A DNA stretch of 64,000 nt from Medicago truncatula (taxonomy: Eukaryota; Streptophyta; Magnoliopsida; Fabales; Fabaceae), in assembly GCF_003473485.1 (NCBI RefSeq), contig NC_053049.1, positions 9,920,001 to 9,984,000 on the forward strand, written 5' to 3'. Under the pieces are notes generated by a model. The model saw only the letters and a program-made list of their open reading frames with translations. It was not told the DNA's origin and did not search any database. The translations under genes and the position numbers were made by a program. This document shows, one piece after another, positions 1 to 11,655 of this stretch; the first letter of the stretch is position 1; each line of letters opens with the position of its first letter.

Positions 1-126
1 TAAAAAAAATCTACAATTGATTAAGTTATAACCAAACAAGGCAAAACTAAAGTTTAAATTCACATCAAGAGAACAATAAAGCAGCATCACAGGCATTTAA
101 AGGAATAACAAAAATGAAGTGCTTAC

Positions 127-1527
127 ACTAGTGGGAAGGCAGTATCCATGATCAATTGGAATCAAAACAGCCTGGCCATTTTTCTTCTCTTTGCCAAGCA
201 AAATATTCCCAGCATGCCTATCTGCATTTGCAAGTCTCATGTCCAGCACAGTAATTTTATGCACTTCCTTCACCGGAAAAGCGCCAGGTCCCATATCCTC
301 ACAACTTCCATTATTCTCCACGAACATTTGCAAGGAACCAAACTTAGCAGTCAAACCCTCTGGATGGTTAAATGCTTTGTGCAAGCACTTAGCCATAACA
401 GTCGGAGGAACACCAGCAAATCCTTTCTCATCACCAAATAATGATCGGCGGCCACTCATTGGATGATCCAAAATATAAGCAGCAACTTCCCTGAAAGCTC
501 CTTGGCCAACTCTTGTACCCTTTTTTAAGCCCTGGCCGTCTAACGACAAAGGTAAACCTCTAGGGTTATTCACAGCCATCGGCTCTTCATCCATAGGCTT
601 GAAAACCGATACATATTTTTGCCCTGTTGAGTCGAGCATAAAGTAAGCCCCACCTGTACCCTCTGCAGATCTGATTGGAGAATTACCACTATCTAGCCCA
701 TCATATGTAGTGTTTATCATATCCCAAACCTCTGAAGCTAGTTCAACTTTAGGGTTAACAATAACCGGCTCCAAAACAAGACCTCCACCAGGAGCTTTTC
801 TCGACATAATTCGTTCGATAGCTTCATACTCCTTTCTCGCATCTTCTTCGCTATCATATTTCCTCACGTAATCAGCTTCCTTGGCATCAGAATTCTTCGA
901 ATCATTCAATTCTTTTGCTTCAATAGACAACTCATCAAGCCCTGTACTAACATCCGCATATTTTGTTCTAACAAAAAGATGTATAACTGCATCATTATAA
1001 TTGCTACAGATATCATCAATAAGCTTCTGATCATCAAGCAGCTCCCCGTTACACACAACCTCCTGCTGCTCAGGATCAGCAAACTCTTTTTCCTTTTCCG
1101 CAATCTGTTTCTTAACATACCAAACATCCTTACACCTTTCAACCTGAAAGGAATACTCCTTCCCGGAACAAGTTCTCACACTGATGGTCTGTAGATCTGC
1201 CAGTCGAATCACCAAATGCAAAACATTCCCTTCTGTAACCCCATAATCCTTGAGTAAAGAATTGCTACGCGACAACTCACGGCCATTACAAACCAACTTC
1301 TGTTTGTTTGTCACCCCTTCATTCCTTTGAATTTTGAGCTTTACGGACTCGATTGTATCCGAAGGTAGCACACGCATCGGAGACAAAGACCCCGAATACG
1401 AAAGATAAACGAAAATAAAATCATGAAGATTCGAAGACAAGTGCAGCGGATTACATAATCCATTGGTTGGAGACAACAATTTCTCCCTTGAAACAGGACT
1501 CAGAATAGTTACACCAGCAGAAGACAT
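127..1527 (-). CDS. PI4KG4: Phosphatidylinositol 4-kinase gamma (UbL-kinase), first coding exon, cut by window edge
   Basis: The 467-codon exon starts MSSAGV, as in Arabidopsis PI4K gamma 4. Two ubiquitin-like domains cover roughly residues 40-110 and 112-187. The kinase domain follows, with a glycine-rich EGTGGAYFM near 290-300, a VFKP lysine near 311, the catalytic loop RLANADRHAGN near 431-441 and a DHG motif at 459-461. Family knowledge: these proteins bind ubiquitin-pathway partners, and members such as UbDK gamma 4 behave as Ser/Thr protein kinases rather than clear lipid kinases. The open frame runs on to 97, but a GTAAGC donor at 126-121 fits a splice after PIDHGYCLPTS, so the last nine residues of the open frame are intron. 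The remaining C-terminal exon lies left of the window. A possible leader intron (donor near 1880, acceptor near 1537) is suggested by GTAAGA and a TAG just upstream of the ATG; this is inference. Confidence 0.93.
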
Positions 1528-2815
1528 TTTTCAACTATTTTAATGAATGAAATCAAATTCAATGAAAAAAGCTAAAGGCTTTGACTTTAAGCCAAAAAAA
1601 ACCCTAATTATACCAATGTTACAATTCTAAAGCCATATATCTGTACAAATCACTGAAATTCAAATTAAAGCTTAACTATATCTGGGTGTGATGAAACACA
1701 CCAACCCAGAAGACCAAACCCAATCAAAATTAAATTTTTAATAAAATATCACAAAAAGGAACAATCTTTTTGATTGAAAAGGTGAAAAAACACAGACCCA
1801 GAAGCTTAATTTCTCATCTTTTCCTCAATAAACCCTAATTTTGTGATTGGTGTAAAGTGAAGAAAGAGAAATTCTTACCCAGGAGAAGAAGAAGAGTTGC
1901 TTGTTGTTGTTATTGGAATTCAAGATTCGGAAAAGAAGGGGTAAGGGTTTGTTATTGGAATTTGACTATGACCAAAAACGAGAGAGAAATTTCAGAGAGA
2001 GAAAAGAAGAATGAATTGTGGAACAAGATAGGAGCGCGTATTGCTCTACTTGCTTTTGCGACAAGAGAAAATTCTAATGGATTGTGTTCTACCCTTTGTA
2101 GGTTAAGGTCTAAATCTAAATAAAATATATAGATAGATTTAATTAATTCAAAACAATTAAATAAACTGAAAACTAAACAAAATTAGTTTTATTAGATTAA
2201 AATTAGATCAAGTATATGTTTGTTATTTTTTTTACTGGATATATGTTTTTTATTACTCTTTTTCCGATTCTTTTCAGGTTTCATTTTCGATTCTTTTCAA
2301 GTGCCAGTGTTACGGTAGATATTTGAAAGAAAAAAAAAACTATTATAACTTCATATTAATTCATCAATATGTGTATATTTTTCTGCACACATTTACTTTT
2401 CATTTGTCAAAAGAAAAACCTTTAGTTTTTGCACACATTCTGTTTCTTTCTCATAATAAATAATTGTCAATAATCTAAATATCATATATCTTTTTTTGGA
2501 TTAAATATATTTTTGGTCCCTATAAATATATCAATTTTTGTTTTAGTCCCTATAAAATATCTTTTACGCTCAAATGCATAAACCAATAAATCTCTCCCAA
2601 ATTGCTGCATGTTTAGGATTGAATTTAAATTTAAAAAATCTTGTTAAGTTTGCCGAGTTTTCTTACCATATCATTCAAGTATTTTTGGTATATGAGATCT
2701 TGTATTCATAAATGATTTGTTACTAATTTTTTACTTTTTTATAATATTTTAATTTATTTATGCCAAAAATAATAAATGCTTTTTTATATTAAGGGAATAA
2801 TAAAAAATGCTTATT
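1528..2815. other. 5' leader and promoter-side flank of the PI4K gene
   Basis: From 1528 to about 1880 is the likely 5' leader of the leftward PI4K gene. Beyond it is AT-rich DNA. Two similar motifs, TTGGTCCCTATAAA and TTAGTCCCTATAAA near 2512 and 2543, resemble ends of decayed DNA transposons. No gene is recognised. Confidence 0.5.
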
Positions 2816-2827
2816 ATTTTATGATAT

Positions 2828-4790
2828 ATATTTTTTTTAACAAGCGAAAATGAGATATATTAATACTGACACCGTAATTATTACCGCACAAGATGTGCCA
2901 AAACAATCACAAAAGTGTCAAGTTCCAAACAACAATACATCCAATCAGTCAATACCCAAACAAGAAAGCGGGCTCGACCACCACTGGTGAGTACCAAAAC
3001 TAAAAACAACATTACAAGCCTTTAACCACCACAAAGAAGTTGATTTCACTTTATCTAGCATTTGTGGCAAAGAACTTTGTCTATTTCTAAAAAGCCTTTC
3101 ATTCCGTTCATTCCACAACACCGAAACAACAAGCAGCCAAATCAAATGAAAGAAGGAACGTCGCCCTCTCGAACATCCTGCATAATTAATAAATTGCACT
3201 AAATGATCTGAAGTTGATTGAGAGTCAACCCCTACCACTCCAAGCCATGCTCGCACCAATGGCCATAAGGCACTAAAAGTTGCACAAGACAAAAACAAAT
3301 GATTGACATCTTCTACATTCCCACAACCAGAAACACACATCCGCGCCTCCAGAGGTAAAATGCCACGGTTTGCCAAATTATCTTTTGTAGGTAACCGATC
3401 CCTCAGAAGTCGTCATGCAAGGATAGAAACTTTGAGAGGAACCTGTGTATGCCAAATTAACTCCAAGTTTTGATGTAAGTGAGGCTGCTCCTGTGATGTC
3501 AGCATGTCATAGGCTCCACGAACGGAAAACCCATCATCCTGAGTTGGTAACCAAATCCATCTATCTGTCACTGATTCCTGCAATGAAACTGTTAGTAATA
3601 AAGCCCTAGACTCCTCTACCAACTCTTCCTCCCAAGCCCACAACCGCCTACGCCACCTCAACGCCTCCCCACCGACATCCACCCCCAACAAGAACATGTT
3701 CCTAACAGAGATTGGTTTGTTCACAGTCAAGTCATAAAGGCGACTAAACCATTCACACAATGGAACATCTCCACACCAACAATCCCGCCAAAAATCTGTC
3801 TCTGCACCGTCTCCCACCCTCCTCCTAACACAAGACCCAAACCAACCCTCTCCACCCTCACCTATCCCATCTCTAATCCTCACTATCTCCCTCCACCATG
3901 AAGAACAACTCCGGCCCCCATCCTCCAAACCTCCATCCGCCACACCATACCTAGCCACCAACACCTTTCTCCACAAAGCTTCCTTCTCCAATAACAACCG
4001 CCAACACCATTTATCCAACAAAGCTAAATTAAACTCTCTCAACCTCGTAACCCCCAACCCTCCATACTCCTTCCTCAAACTCAAAGTATCCCACCTAATC
4101 CATGAAATTTTTCTTTTATCCTCACCCCCTCCCGAAAAAAATTTATTAAACAAAGATTCAATGGAAGAGATTATACCTGACGGAGCTTTGAAAAAGGAAA
4201 GTGTATAGACAGGTAGAGCAGTCAAGACGGACTTAAGAAGAACCAAACGACCACCAAAAGAAAGGAATCGACTTTGCCAACCAGACAATCTATTTTTAAT
4301 GCGATTAACAACAGGTTCCCAAAACAATAATCGACGCGGATCGCCCCCAATCGAGAGCCCCAAGTAGAGAAACTGGATTTTACCTACTTTGCAACCCAAC
4401 ACGGAAGCCGCTTTTGACAACCACGAACCAGTAATATTAACCCCTACCAAAGAACTCTTATGAAAATTAACTTTCAATCCCGACATAGCTTCAAACAAAA
4501 TGAGTCCAGCCCTCAACGCCCGCACATTAGCCCAACTTTTATTCCCAATAAGAAGCGTATCATCAGCAAACTGTAAATGTGACACAACCACAGGATCCGC
4601 GCGCCCCACACTATACCCCTTAAACAATCCTGCGTCTACCAACGCTTTCATCAAAACATTCAATCCTTCTGTTGCCAATAAAAATAAAAAAGGAGATAAA
4701 GGATCACCCTGGCGTAAACCCCGTTCAAGAGAAAACTCATCAGTAGGACATCCATTCACAAGAACAGAGGCAGTAGCGGTTCCTTCTTTC
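2828..4790 (-). mobile_element. 5'-truncated L1-type LINE with 12-bp target-site duplication
   Basis: The minus strand encodes the second half of a plant L1-type ORF2. It has the reverse transcriptase part (RQGDPLSPFLFLL, then LQFADDTLLIG with the FADD active site), the thumb and linker region, and the C-terminal zinc-binding RVT domain (SGCGNVEDVNHLFLSC). The frame is open from 4792 to 3413 and again to 2945, separated by one nonsense change in a conserved Trp codon (TGG to TGA near 3411). The 3' end is a poly-A tail, seen as T's at 2831-2838. ATTTTATGATAT flanks the element at 2816-2827 and 4791-4802, so truncation happened at insertion. Endonuclease and ORF1 are absent, so it cannot move on its own. 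One stop and a perfect duplication suggest a fairly recent insertion. Confidence 0.93.
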
Positions 4791-4802
4791 ATTTTATGAT
4801 AT

Positions 4803-5712
4803 TAATTTTTAATATATCGTAAATCTCTAACTGTGAGATGGATTGAACATCGTTGGTCTCAATGATAATCAAACGAGTTTATATTTGCATAAAATTGTGT
4901 GATATATTTCATATGATATAAATTTACAATCTAACAATTAAATTTTTTTTCTTAAAAAAAAACAATTAAATTTCTAAAATCTATATCAAGTAAAACAATA
5001 CTCTCTCAAATCTTTTCTATAAGACACACTTTATTTTTTAGTAGTACATCATTGATGTAACATTTTTTTGACAAAAACATTGTAACATTATATCGTGTAA
5101 CTTCGATAATTTTTTTTTGACAAAAATATTGATGTAACATTATATGGTGTAACTTTGATCTCTCCTTATATATATATATATATATATATATGGAGTATTT
5201 TATTTTTTTTTGAAAGAAATATATGGAGTATTTGTTTAGCTTTCTTTTGAAATTAACAAACATTTAACCAACACACTTAGACTAAATGTCAAATGCTTAA
5301 TCATCAATAACGAATTATTTATAATAGTTTGAATTCGATTCAAACAAAGTCATTTCGCCAGAAAAATTGGAGATTAACACACAAACAAACTATAGGTAAA
5401 GATTGGTGAACATTTTTTTATTACAAGATGAATAGGGAAAATGCGATAAAGAGGATTTGGTGAGTGGATATATACTTTACAAAAGAAAAAACCAGCGTGG
5501 GCTTCCTGTCCTTATCTCTAATCATCATCATCCCACCAACCCTAATATTTTAATGCCGTTTTACCGTTACTCCCACCATTAGCAGCAACGACTACTAAAT
5601 GACGGTGATTGTACTACTTTCATTTTTCATATCTAACGTTCCATTTTAAGCACTATTCCCTTTGATTAAGAAGATTTTTAAAGAAGGAAAAGACAAACAA
5701 TTGTATATCTGT
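4803..5712. other. AT-rich intergenic DNA with (TA)n microsatellite and a small local duplication
   Basis: A TA dinucleotide run lies at 5167-5191. A stretch ending in TGTAACATTATAT.GTGTAACTT appears twice between 5055 and 5160. No coding signal is seen. Confidence 0.6.
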
Positions 5713-5823
5713 TATCGTTGGATCAAGATCACACAATCGTTTTTTAATGCAATTTTTATTATGTTTTTTAAAAAAAATATTGAGCATGAAATCTCGATTG
5801 TCGGATTTTGATCCAACGATTGA
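5713..5823. repeat. Small foldback (MITE-like) element
   Basis: CGTTGGATCAAGATC near 5716 is matched in inverted orientation by GATTTTGATCCAACG near 5805-5819, and ACAATCG by CGATTGT further in. The arms enclose about 50 bp of AT-rich DNA. No clear target duplication was found and the superfamily is not assigned. Confidence 0.55.
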
Positions 5824-7493
5824 GGACGTATGTAATGTATGACAAATTTGTGAATATGGGGAATCCTTGTCCAATAGTTTTCAACGAGCAACCCTCAATG
5901 ATATTCACAATGAGAATATGGTGTATATTGTTATCAATTTAATCAGGATCCTCCTTTTTCTATGAACGAGAGAGTGGACAAGATCTTTTTTTCGAGTTTG
6001 TATCAGATAAAGGTTGTATGATCAAAATAGATCTGGTGGGAACAATTTTTTCTCATGGACTTGCTGCGTCTTTTTATAAGCTACTTCAAAGAGTGTTTAC
6101 TGTTTATTGCTTATATTTTTTCTATCAATTTTATCATTATTATCTTGATCGAAAGAAATGAAATATTAATTAAAAATATATTTTTATGTCATTTTATATT
6201 CAATAGCTAGTTTAACTTCTAAATTTACTAAATACTAAACATTCAACCGGCTACCTTATTCACTATCAAGTAGCTTATTTGCTCTTGTAACCAAAAAAAA
6301 AGTTGTTTATTTGCTCTCCGTGATATGCTCATCCACTATCAGCTAGTTTATCAACCGTTGTTATTTTGCTTCAGATTGATTTGCTTCTTTTGCTCTTCAT
6401 CACACATGCTGTAATGAATTTCTTTATAGGAATGTGAAGTTCTTTGTGACTAATATTTGTATATATGATAATCAAGATGGACATATGGTGATTTTCTCTT
6501 GTATCTTTTTGGTATCTTTAGTCATTTCATAATGCTCATTTTGAATCTAGTCAGATTGCATCACATTAGTGATTGCAATTTTCATTGTCATTTCTTTAAA
6601 AGTTGTGCATTTTTTATTGACTTGTTTCTTTCTTTATAAAAAAGATGAAAACCTTTTGAAAAAGTGTAAATATTATGGTTGAGTGATCTTCTAACATGTA
6701 GTTTTGACCACCCTTTAGCATAAGATATTATTCTCTCTAAAACTTGATTTCTTCGTACTCAAGAAAGTTTATTTGACAGTTACTAAAATTCTGTTAAAAC
6801 TATATAAGTCTTTATATTTTATTTCTCAGTCAGAGTCTGTTTTGTGTCCCACAAATTCTTCATCTGCTGATATATGGAAAATCATTACATTATACTGTAT
6901 TAGACGCCTTAATGGTCAAAATTCAGTTAAGTACTTGAACCGCATCGCGGAAATATCATGTTAACAAGGGATTATAACACATTTGAGGATAACAAAAGCA
7001 TATTCAGAAGGCTTACAAACTTTCTGTTTATGAGACTCATTGCGTAAGCGGTCACATTTCACGCACTTATTTGGAGCTGTTAGATGAAGATGGCATGACT
7101 ATGATTTTAAGCTCGTCAAAAACGGGAAGGTCTTGATCCAACGGCTCCAAACGACAAACTGCATGAATGCTTGGAATGCGAGATGGTAGTGAATCCAAAA
7201 TCTGCTGCAGGGTCAAAATTGTGTCCCTACTTGCATTTCCACTATTTCTTAGCGAAAATTGTGAATTGCAGGCTTTTCTAATTTCCCTAAGGAAACCTTG
7301 CAATAAACACCTCAGATAAGGAATTCAGAAACAACGGCCAAACATTCCTATAAAAAGTGTACTATGGTCTGCACGAGTTTTGTTTCAAAATAGACCAATT
7401 TCTAACAAGCATTGATATACGGTTATCAGACGTTGGTCTAACTCACGCCCACCATTCTATATGCATTGCATTTGAGTATTATATATACTCAAA
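5824..7493. other. Intergenic DNA, nothing firmly recognised
   Basis: AT-rich DNA downstream of the CBL gene. It should contain the CBL 3' UTR close to 7493. A 78-codon minus-strand open frame at 7067-7303 is not recognised and has no visible neighbouring exons. Confidence 0.4.
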
Positions 7494-9342
7494 CTACGAG
7501 TGTGATTCTTCGGTTTCTGCATTCAGCATAAAACTGGGAAATGCTAGTGTTATGTCCCTGAAATTAGAATCAAAAAGTGATTTAGAAACAACTGTGTCAC
7601 TTGGAATAACGCAGCGATACCAAAAACAAAAGAAGACCGTTTAACTATTCATTTTGAGATCATTTAAAAAAAACATCATAATGCAATGAATGGATCTGTC
7701 ATTTAATAAAATTTAAAACTTACATCAGATAAGGTAGAGTCATGTTCTTGAGTAATGATGGATTTTTTCCAACATATTCACTCCATTCTTCCAAGTCAAT
7801 TTTTCCATCACCTTTTGTGTCTGTTTCTAGAAATGTCTGTTAACACCCCCCAAAATATATATAAGAAACATTCCATATAAAATTTATAAAATGATGATTT
7901 TATTTAGAGTCTGATAATGATAACAAACCTTGTCCACAATTGTTTCAACCACATCATCAGAGAGAACCAAATCAGATTCAACCAAAATCATCAATACCAT
8001 CTCCTTCAACTGTAAATTTTCATATCACAATTGTCATAAGAATCATACAAATATATCCTATAGAAGACCACAGGAGTATTTACCTCTTCGCGCTCAATGT
8101 AACCAGTATGCCTCAAGTCATATAATCTAAATGCATCTGCAAAGAAGAATTTTACGTGGTCAGTAATCATATACTTAACGACATCATCTTGAAATTTAAT
8201 ATGCTAATGAATACGATGTGTTCTAATGATAGTCACCAGATTCGTAATTCATTCGGTACGCGGTTCGCATTATGTCAAGAATTCGGTACGTGAGGGGGGT
8301 ATACAGAGTCGGTTCGCTTGGGTTCGTATTATTATACATGTTCATATCCTAATAATTATACTATCAACAAATTTTGGTCAAATTTTAAAAATAAAATATA
8401 AAATTAAATAGATTTTTTTATATCAAAATGACTTATATTTCTTACATTTTATTTTGTCTGCTCGAGGAGCTTTAGGATGAAAGATGCCCAAAGATCTGAT
8501 AAATTCACCAAACTCTATATGGCCGTTGTGATTGACATCGAAGAGATCAAACATCTGCATGTAAAGAAGATCAAACAACTATACTTGAAAAGCTCTTTAC
8601 ATGTGTACGAACAACAATAATTAGATCAACATACCCTATCGACAAAGAGGTTGCGTTTGTTTCTGTTTCTAAAAAGAGCAAAGTGAAGCTCTTCCTGTTA
8701 TACACATTACAAAAATCAATCGCAAGAAATGCATCTAAACAAGTACAAAAATATTGAATTTAAAAAATTACCTTTTGAATAAGTCCATTTTTCACAATAA
8801 CTGCGCTTAATTTTTTGTACAACTCCTTCAAGATTTCCACCTCTCTTACTGTAACTGCTAGGTACAAGAAAAGATCTTCAAAACAATGTACACTATTCAT
8901 ATACAATTGGTTGCAAAAATGAAAGGAACCATGTTTGTAGCAGCAAATAAGTGTTTATGTATAAGTTATTTCTATAACAAAAGATAAATTAAGCCATAAT
9001 CTGTTTTCATAAGCTATCCTATAGAACTTATTAAATCAAAATCAAAGTATATTTCTCTTGCCTATCTCAATGAATTATCTAAATCACACATCTACCTATA
9101 ATTTTACAGATTATAAGATTACAATTCATTGATCAAAACAAATTAAATTTCCAAGGCAACAAAAAAACATGAAAAGGAAGCTTTCTTTACTTACATGGTG
9201 TTTCAGAAGCAAGGATAGAAAAATCTTCAGAACAAGAAATAAGCTCATTTTCTTTTACTTGTGAAGGTAAATTCTTATCTTTGCCAACTTCTGAGGATCC
9301 ATCCATAATATTTTCTGCTACCTTTGAGCTACTGCAACCCAT
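7494..9342 (-). CDS. CBL4: Calcineurin B-like calcium sensor (CBL4/SOS3-like), 8 exons, 237 aa
   Basis: Assembled exons (minus strand): 9342-9195, 8857-8772, 8694-8635, 8554-8446, 8136-8084, 8009-7929, 7836-7724, 7557-7494. All introns are GT-AG and the frame closes exactly at 237 codons plus TAG. The N terminus MGCSSSK fits N-myristoylation on Gly2 and S-acylation on Cys3, so membrane attachment is expected. EF-hand 1 is the degenerate CBL type. EF loops 2-4 are [12 protein letters not shown] (104-115), [12 protein letters not shown] (141-152) and [12 protein letters not shown] (185-196). The C-terminal FPSF box (223-226) is the site phosphorylated by CIPK partners in the family. [12 protein letters not shown] resembles SOS3/CBL4, which acts with CIPK24 in sodium tolerance. 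About 50 residues precede the conserved core, somewhat longer than usual. The CBL4 assignment within the family is inference. Confidence 0.88.
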
Positions 9343-9671
9343 TCTTTATAACCAAAAAAACAGAAATTTGTTGATAGATAGATAGCTCTTTGAAGTAAAC
9401 TTATGTGAATGATGATGATAATTTAAAATGTATACTATTATTATACTTACACATTTTAACTTAGATTTGAAAACATAAGCTTAATAAGGGTGTTGGAAAC
9501 CAATGAAAGAAAAGTCAATTTTACAGCTATACACATAAAAAATTTATTTATGTTTAAGAGTTTTGTCCATATATGTAAATCATGTATATATTATTAATAA
9601 ATTAATGGATGAGATGATATATGTGTGAAATTTATATGCATTGAAGCTAGGTTCCTAATAGTTTACTTTTA
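9343..9671. other. 5' flank of the CBL gene
   Basis: AT-rich upstream region of the leftward CBL gene. It should hold the 5' UTR and promoter, but no specific element stands out. Confidence 0.4.
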
Positions 9672-10959
9672 TTAATTACACTTTTGGTCCTCGTGTTTTG
9701 ATCTACTCACGAAACTGGTCCTGCCCTTTTAAAACAGAACAAAACGGTCCTTCAATTATCATTTTTGTTGCATTTTTCGTCCTACCTCCTTTTTTCAAAC
9801 TCCAGAAACGCAGAGAAATGTCAGTTTTAGGCGGTTTTAGACCTACCCTTATGCTCAACCATGAAATCAACAAGGAATAAAACATGTAGGCACAAGGAAT
9901 CTATTTTATTCAGCACATTAACCAAAAAAACCCTAATTTAAAACATATCTTAGAAATTAGGTGAATTCTAAGGTGAGGGCTCTACTAAGTCCCTCACCGG
10001 TGGACCACTTGGAACAACTATTGAGAATCGTTAGATTGATCAAGTTCATATATGATATTATACAGTAGATCACACATTTCTTATTTATATTATTTTTTTA
10101 ATAAACTAATTATTTTTTCTTCCTCCCATCTAGTTCATGAACGTACCAAAGTTTGCATCCCCGAAAACTGCTGTCCACAAACCTCCACTATCGTTCTCAC
10201 ATATCCTATCTAAGATTATTCCTCTCATATTTGTCTCGGTTTTAATTATAAAGATGGAAGTTTCATTTTTTGAATTAACGAACAATTGCTAGAATGGATG
10301 AAAACAGAGGGATCATGCTATAAATATATCTTTTAATGAATCTTTACGTGAGAAGTGTTCTAAGATTGGATTAAATCAAGGGGTAACATGATATTATATG
10401 TATATTCAATCAACATTTTCAAAGATTATGCCAAATAATAAATTATTGTGATTGCTTGAATTTGAGATGAGTTTACGGTTGCTAAAGAAAATAAATCAAG
10501 ATTCAAAACTGTGCTTAGAAGATGGTGATTTGGGAGTTGATGGTGGTGGTTGAATACATGTTAGTGAGATCAAAGAAATAAGAAAAAAAATATTGTGTGT
10601 TGGGTACATCGTAAGATCTGGTAGGAAAAGATAATCCGATGGTTTTTATTCATGGTTCACCATAAACCACTTAGTTGGTGGTTCATCCTAGAATCCACCT
10701 AGAAATTAGGTTTTTTTGGTTAGTGTGTTGAATAAAGTGGATTTTTTGTACCCACATGATTTATTCCTTGTTTATTTCATGGTTGAGCATAGGGGGTAGG
10801 TCTAAAACTATCATTTCTCTGCGCTTTTGGAGAATAAAATGGGGGGTAGGACGAAAAATGCAACAAAAATGATAGTTGAAGGACCATTTTGTTCTATTTT
10901 AAAAGGGCAGGACCAGTTTCGTGAGTAGGCCAAAATACGAGGACCAAAAGTGTAATTAA
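9672..10959. mobile_element. Non-autonomous DNA transposon with very long terminal inverted repeats (Mutator/foldback-like)
   Basis: The left end (TTAATTACACTTTTGGTCCT) and right end (reverse complement of the segment ending GTGTAATTAA) match for roughly 300 bp per arm with some divergence. Shared motifs include GGTCCTGCCCTTTTAAAA, ATTTTTGTTGCATTTTTCGT, TATGCTCAACCATGAAAT and ACCAAAAAAACCCTAATTT. About 0.6 kb of non-coding DNA lies between the arms. No transposase is seen. Flanks read TTTACTTTTA on the left and TTTATTTTAT on the right, a possible decayed 9-10 bp target duplication as Mutator-like elements make. The superfamily assignment is inference. Confidence 0.75.
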
Positions 10960-11304
10960 GCCTTTATTTTATGCAAATTGCTATTAATGCTGCGAGACTC
11001 ATCTGTCCAACTCAAATGTCCCTTTTATAGTATCAAATGTGACGAACAGCTAGTGATAGAGAAATATGCAATAAATAATGTCATGAGGAAAAAACCTACA
11101 GGGGGGGGTACGTAATAATGTAAAAGTGTATTATTTTTCTTTAACGTTTGTTTACACAAACACACGTCTACTTCTATAAAGTAACTATATAAATAAATTC
11201 TTTTGAGGGAAACAGTTTGCGTATTAGACTAGATCCTCTCCAAGTCATTCCAGTAAATAATATATCTATTGCACATCAATTACATCAATCACTATTATAA
11301 ATAA
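10960..11304. other. Intergenic DNA
   Basis: AT-rich DNA between two transposon relics, with a G-run at 11101-11108. No gene or RNA is seen. Confidence 0.4.
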
Positions 11305-11655
11305 AAGATTTAATTGTATTTTTTCCTTTATCTTTTGTTAATTGTGCGATTGTGCACCCTTTTTTTGAGCGATTTTGCACCCTATCTTTTGCCCCCTTTC
11401 TTGTTAGATAGACCTTCTTGTGTTTAATTGCATTTTTCCCCTATATTTTTGTCAATTGTGCGATTTTGCATCCTTTTTCTTTTGTTTTAGGCGATTTTGC
11501 ACCTCATCTTTTGCCCCCTTTCCCCTCTTTTAATGATGATTTTGAACAAAAACACAATTGACAAAATATGGGGTGCAAACATCGCTAAAAAAAAACAGGG
11601 AGTGCAAAATCGCACAATTAACAAAAGATAAGGGGGAAAGTGCAACAAGCCTAAA
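11305..11655. repeat. Foldback repeat with internal duplication
   Basis: The block ATCTTTTGTTAATTGTGCGA with GCACCC and GATTTTGCACC motifs occurs near 11325-11375 and again near 11445-11515. It appears inverted near 11570-11640 (GCAAAATCGCACAATTAACA). This looks like a MITE or foldback element with a duplicated left arm. Boundaries are approximate and no target duplication is clear. Confidence 0.6.

Noticed and set aside
97-126. Extra C-terminal residues VSTSFLLFL of the PI4K open frame
   Set aside because: A GTAAGC donor lies at 126-121 and the conserved family sequence continues in another exon, so this is intron read-through.
5167-5191. TATA-rich promoter
   Set aside because: It is a plain TA microsatellite with no gene start nearby.
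7067-7303. 78-codon minus-strand open frame downstream of the CBL gene
   Set aside because: Not recognised, no flanking exons or conserved motif; the CBL stop at 7494 does not need it.
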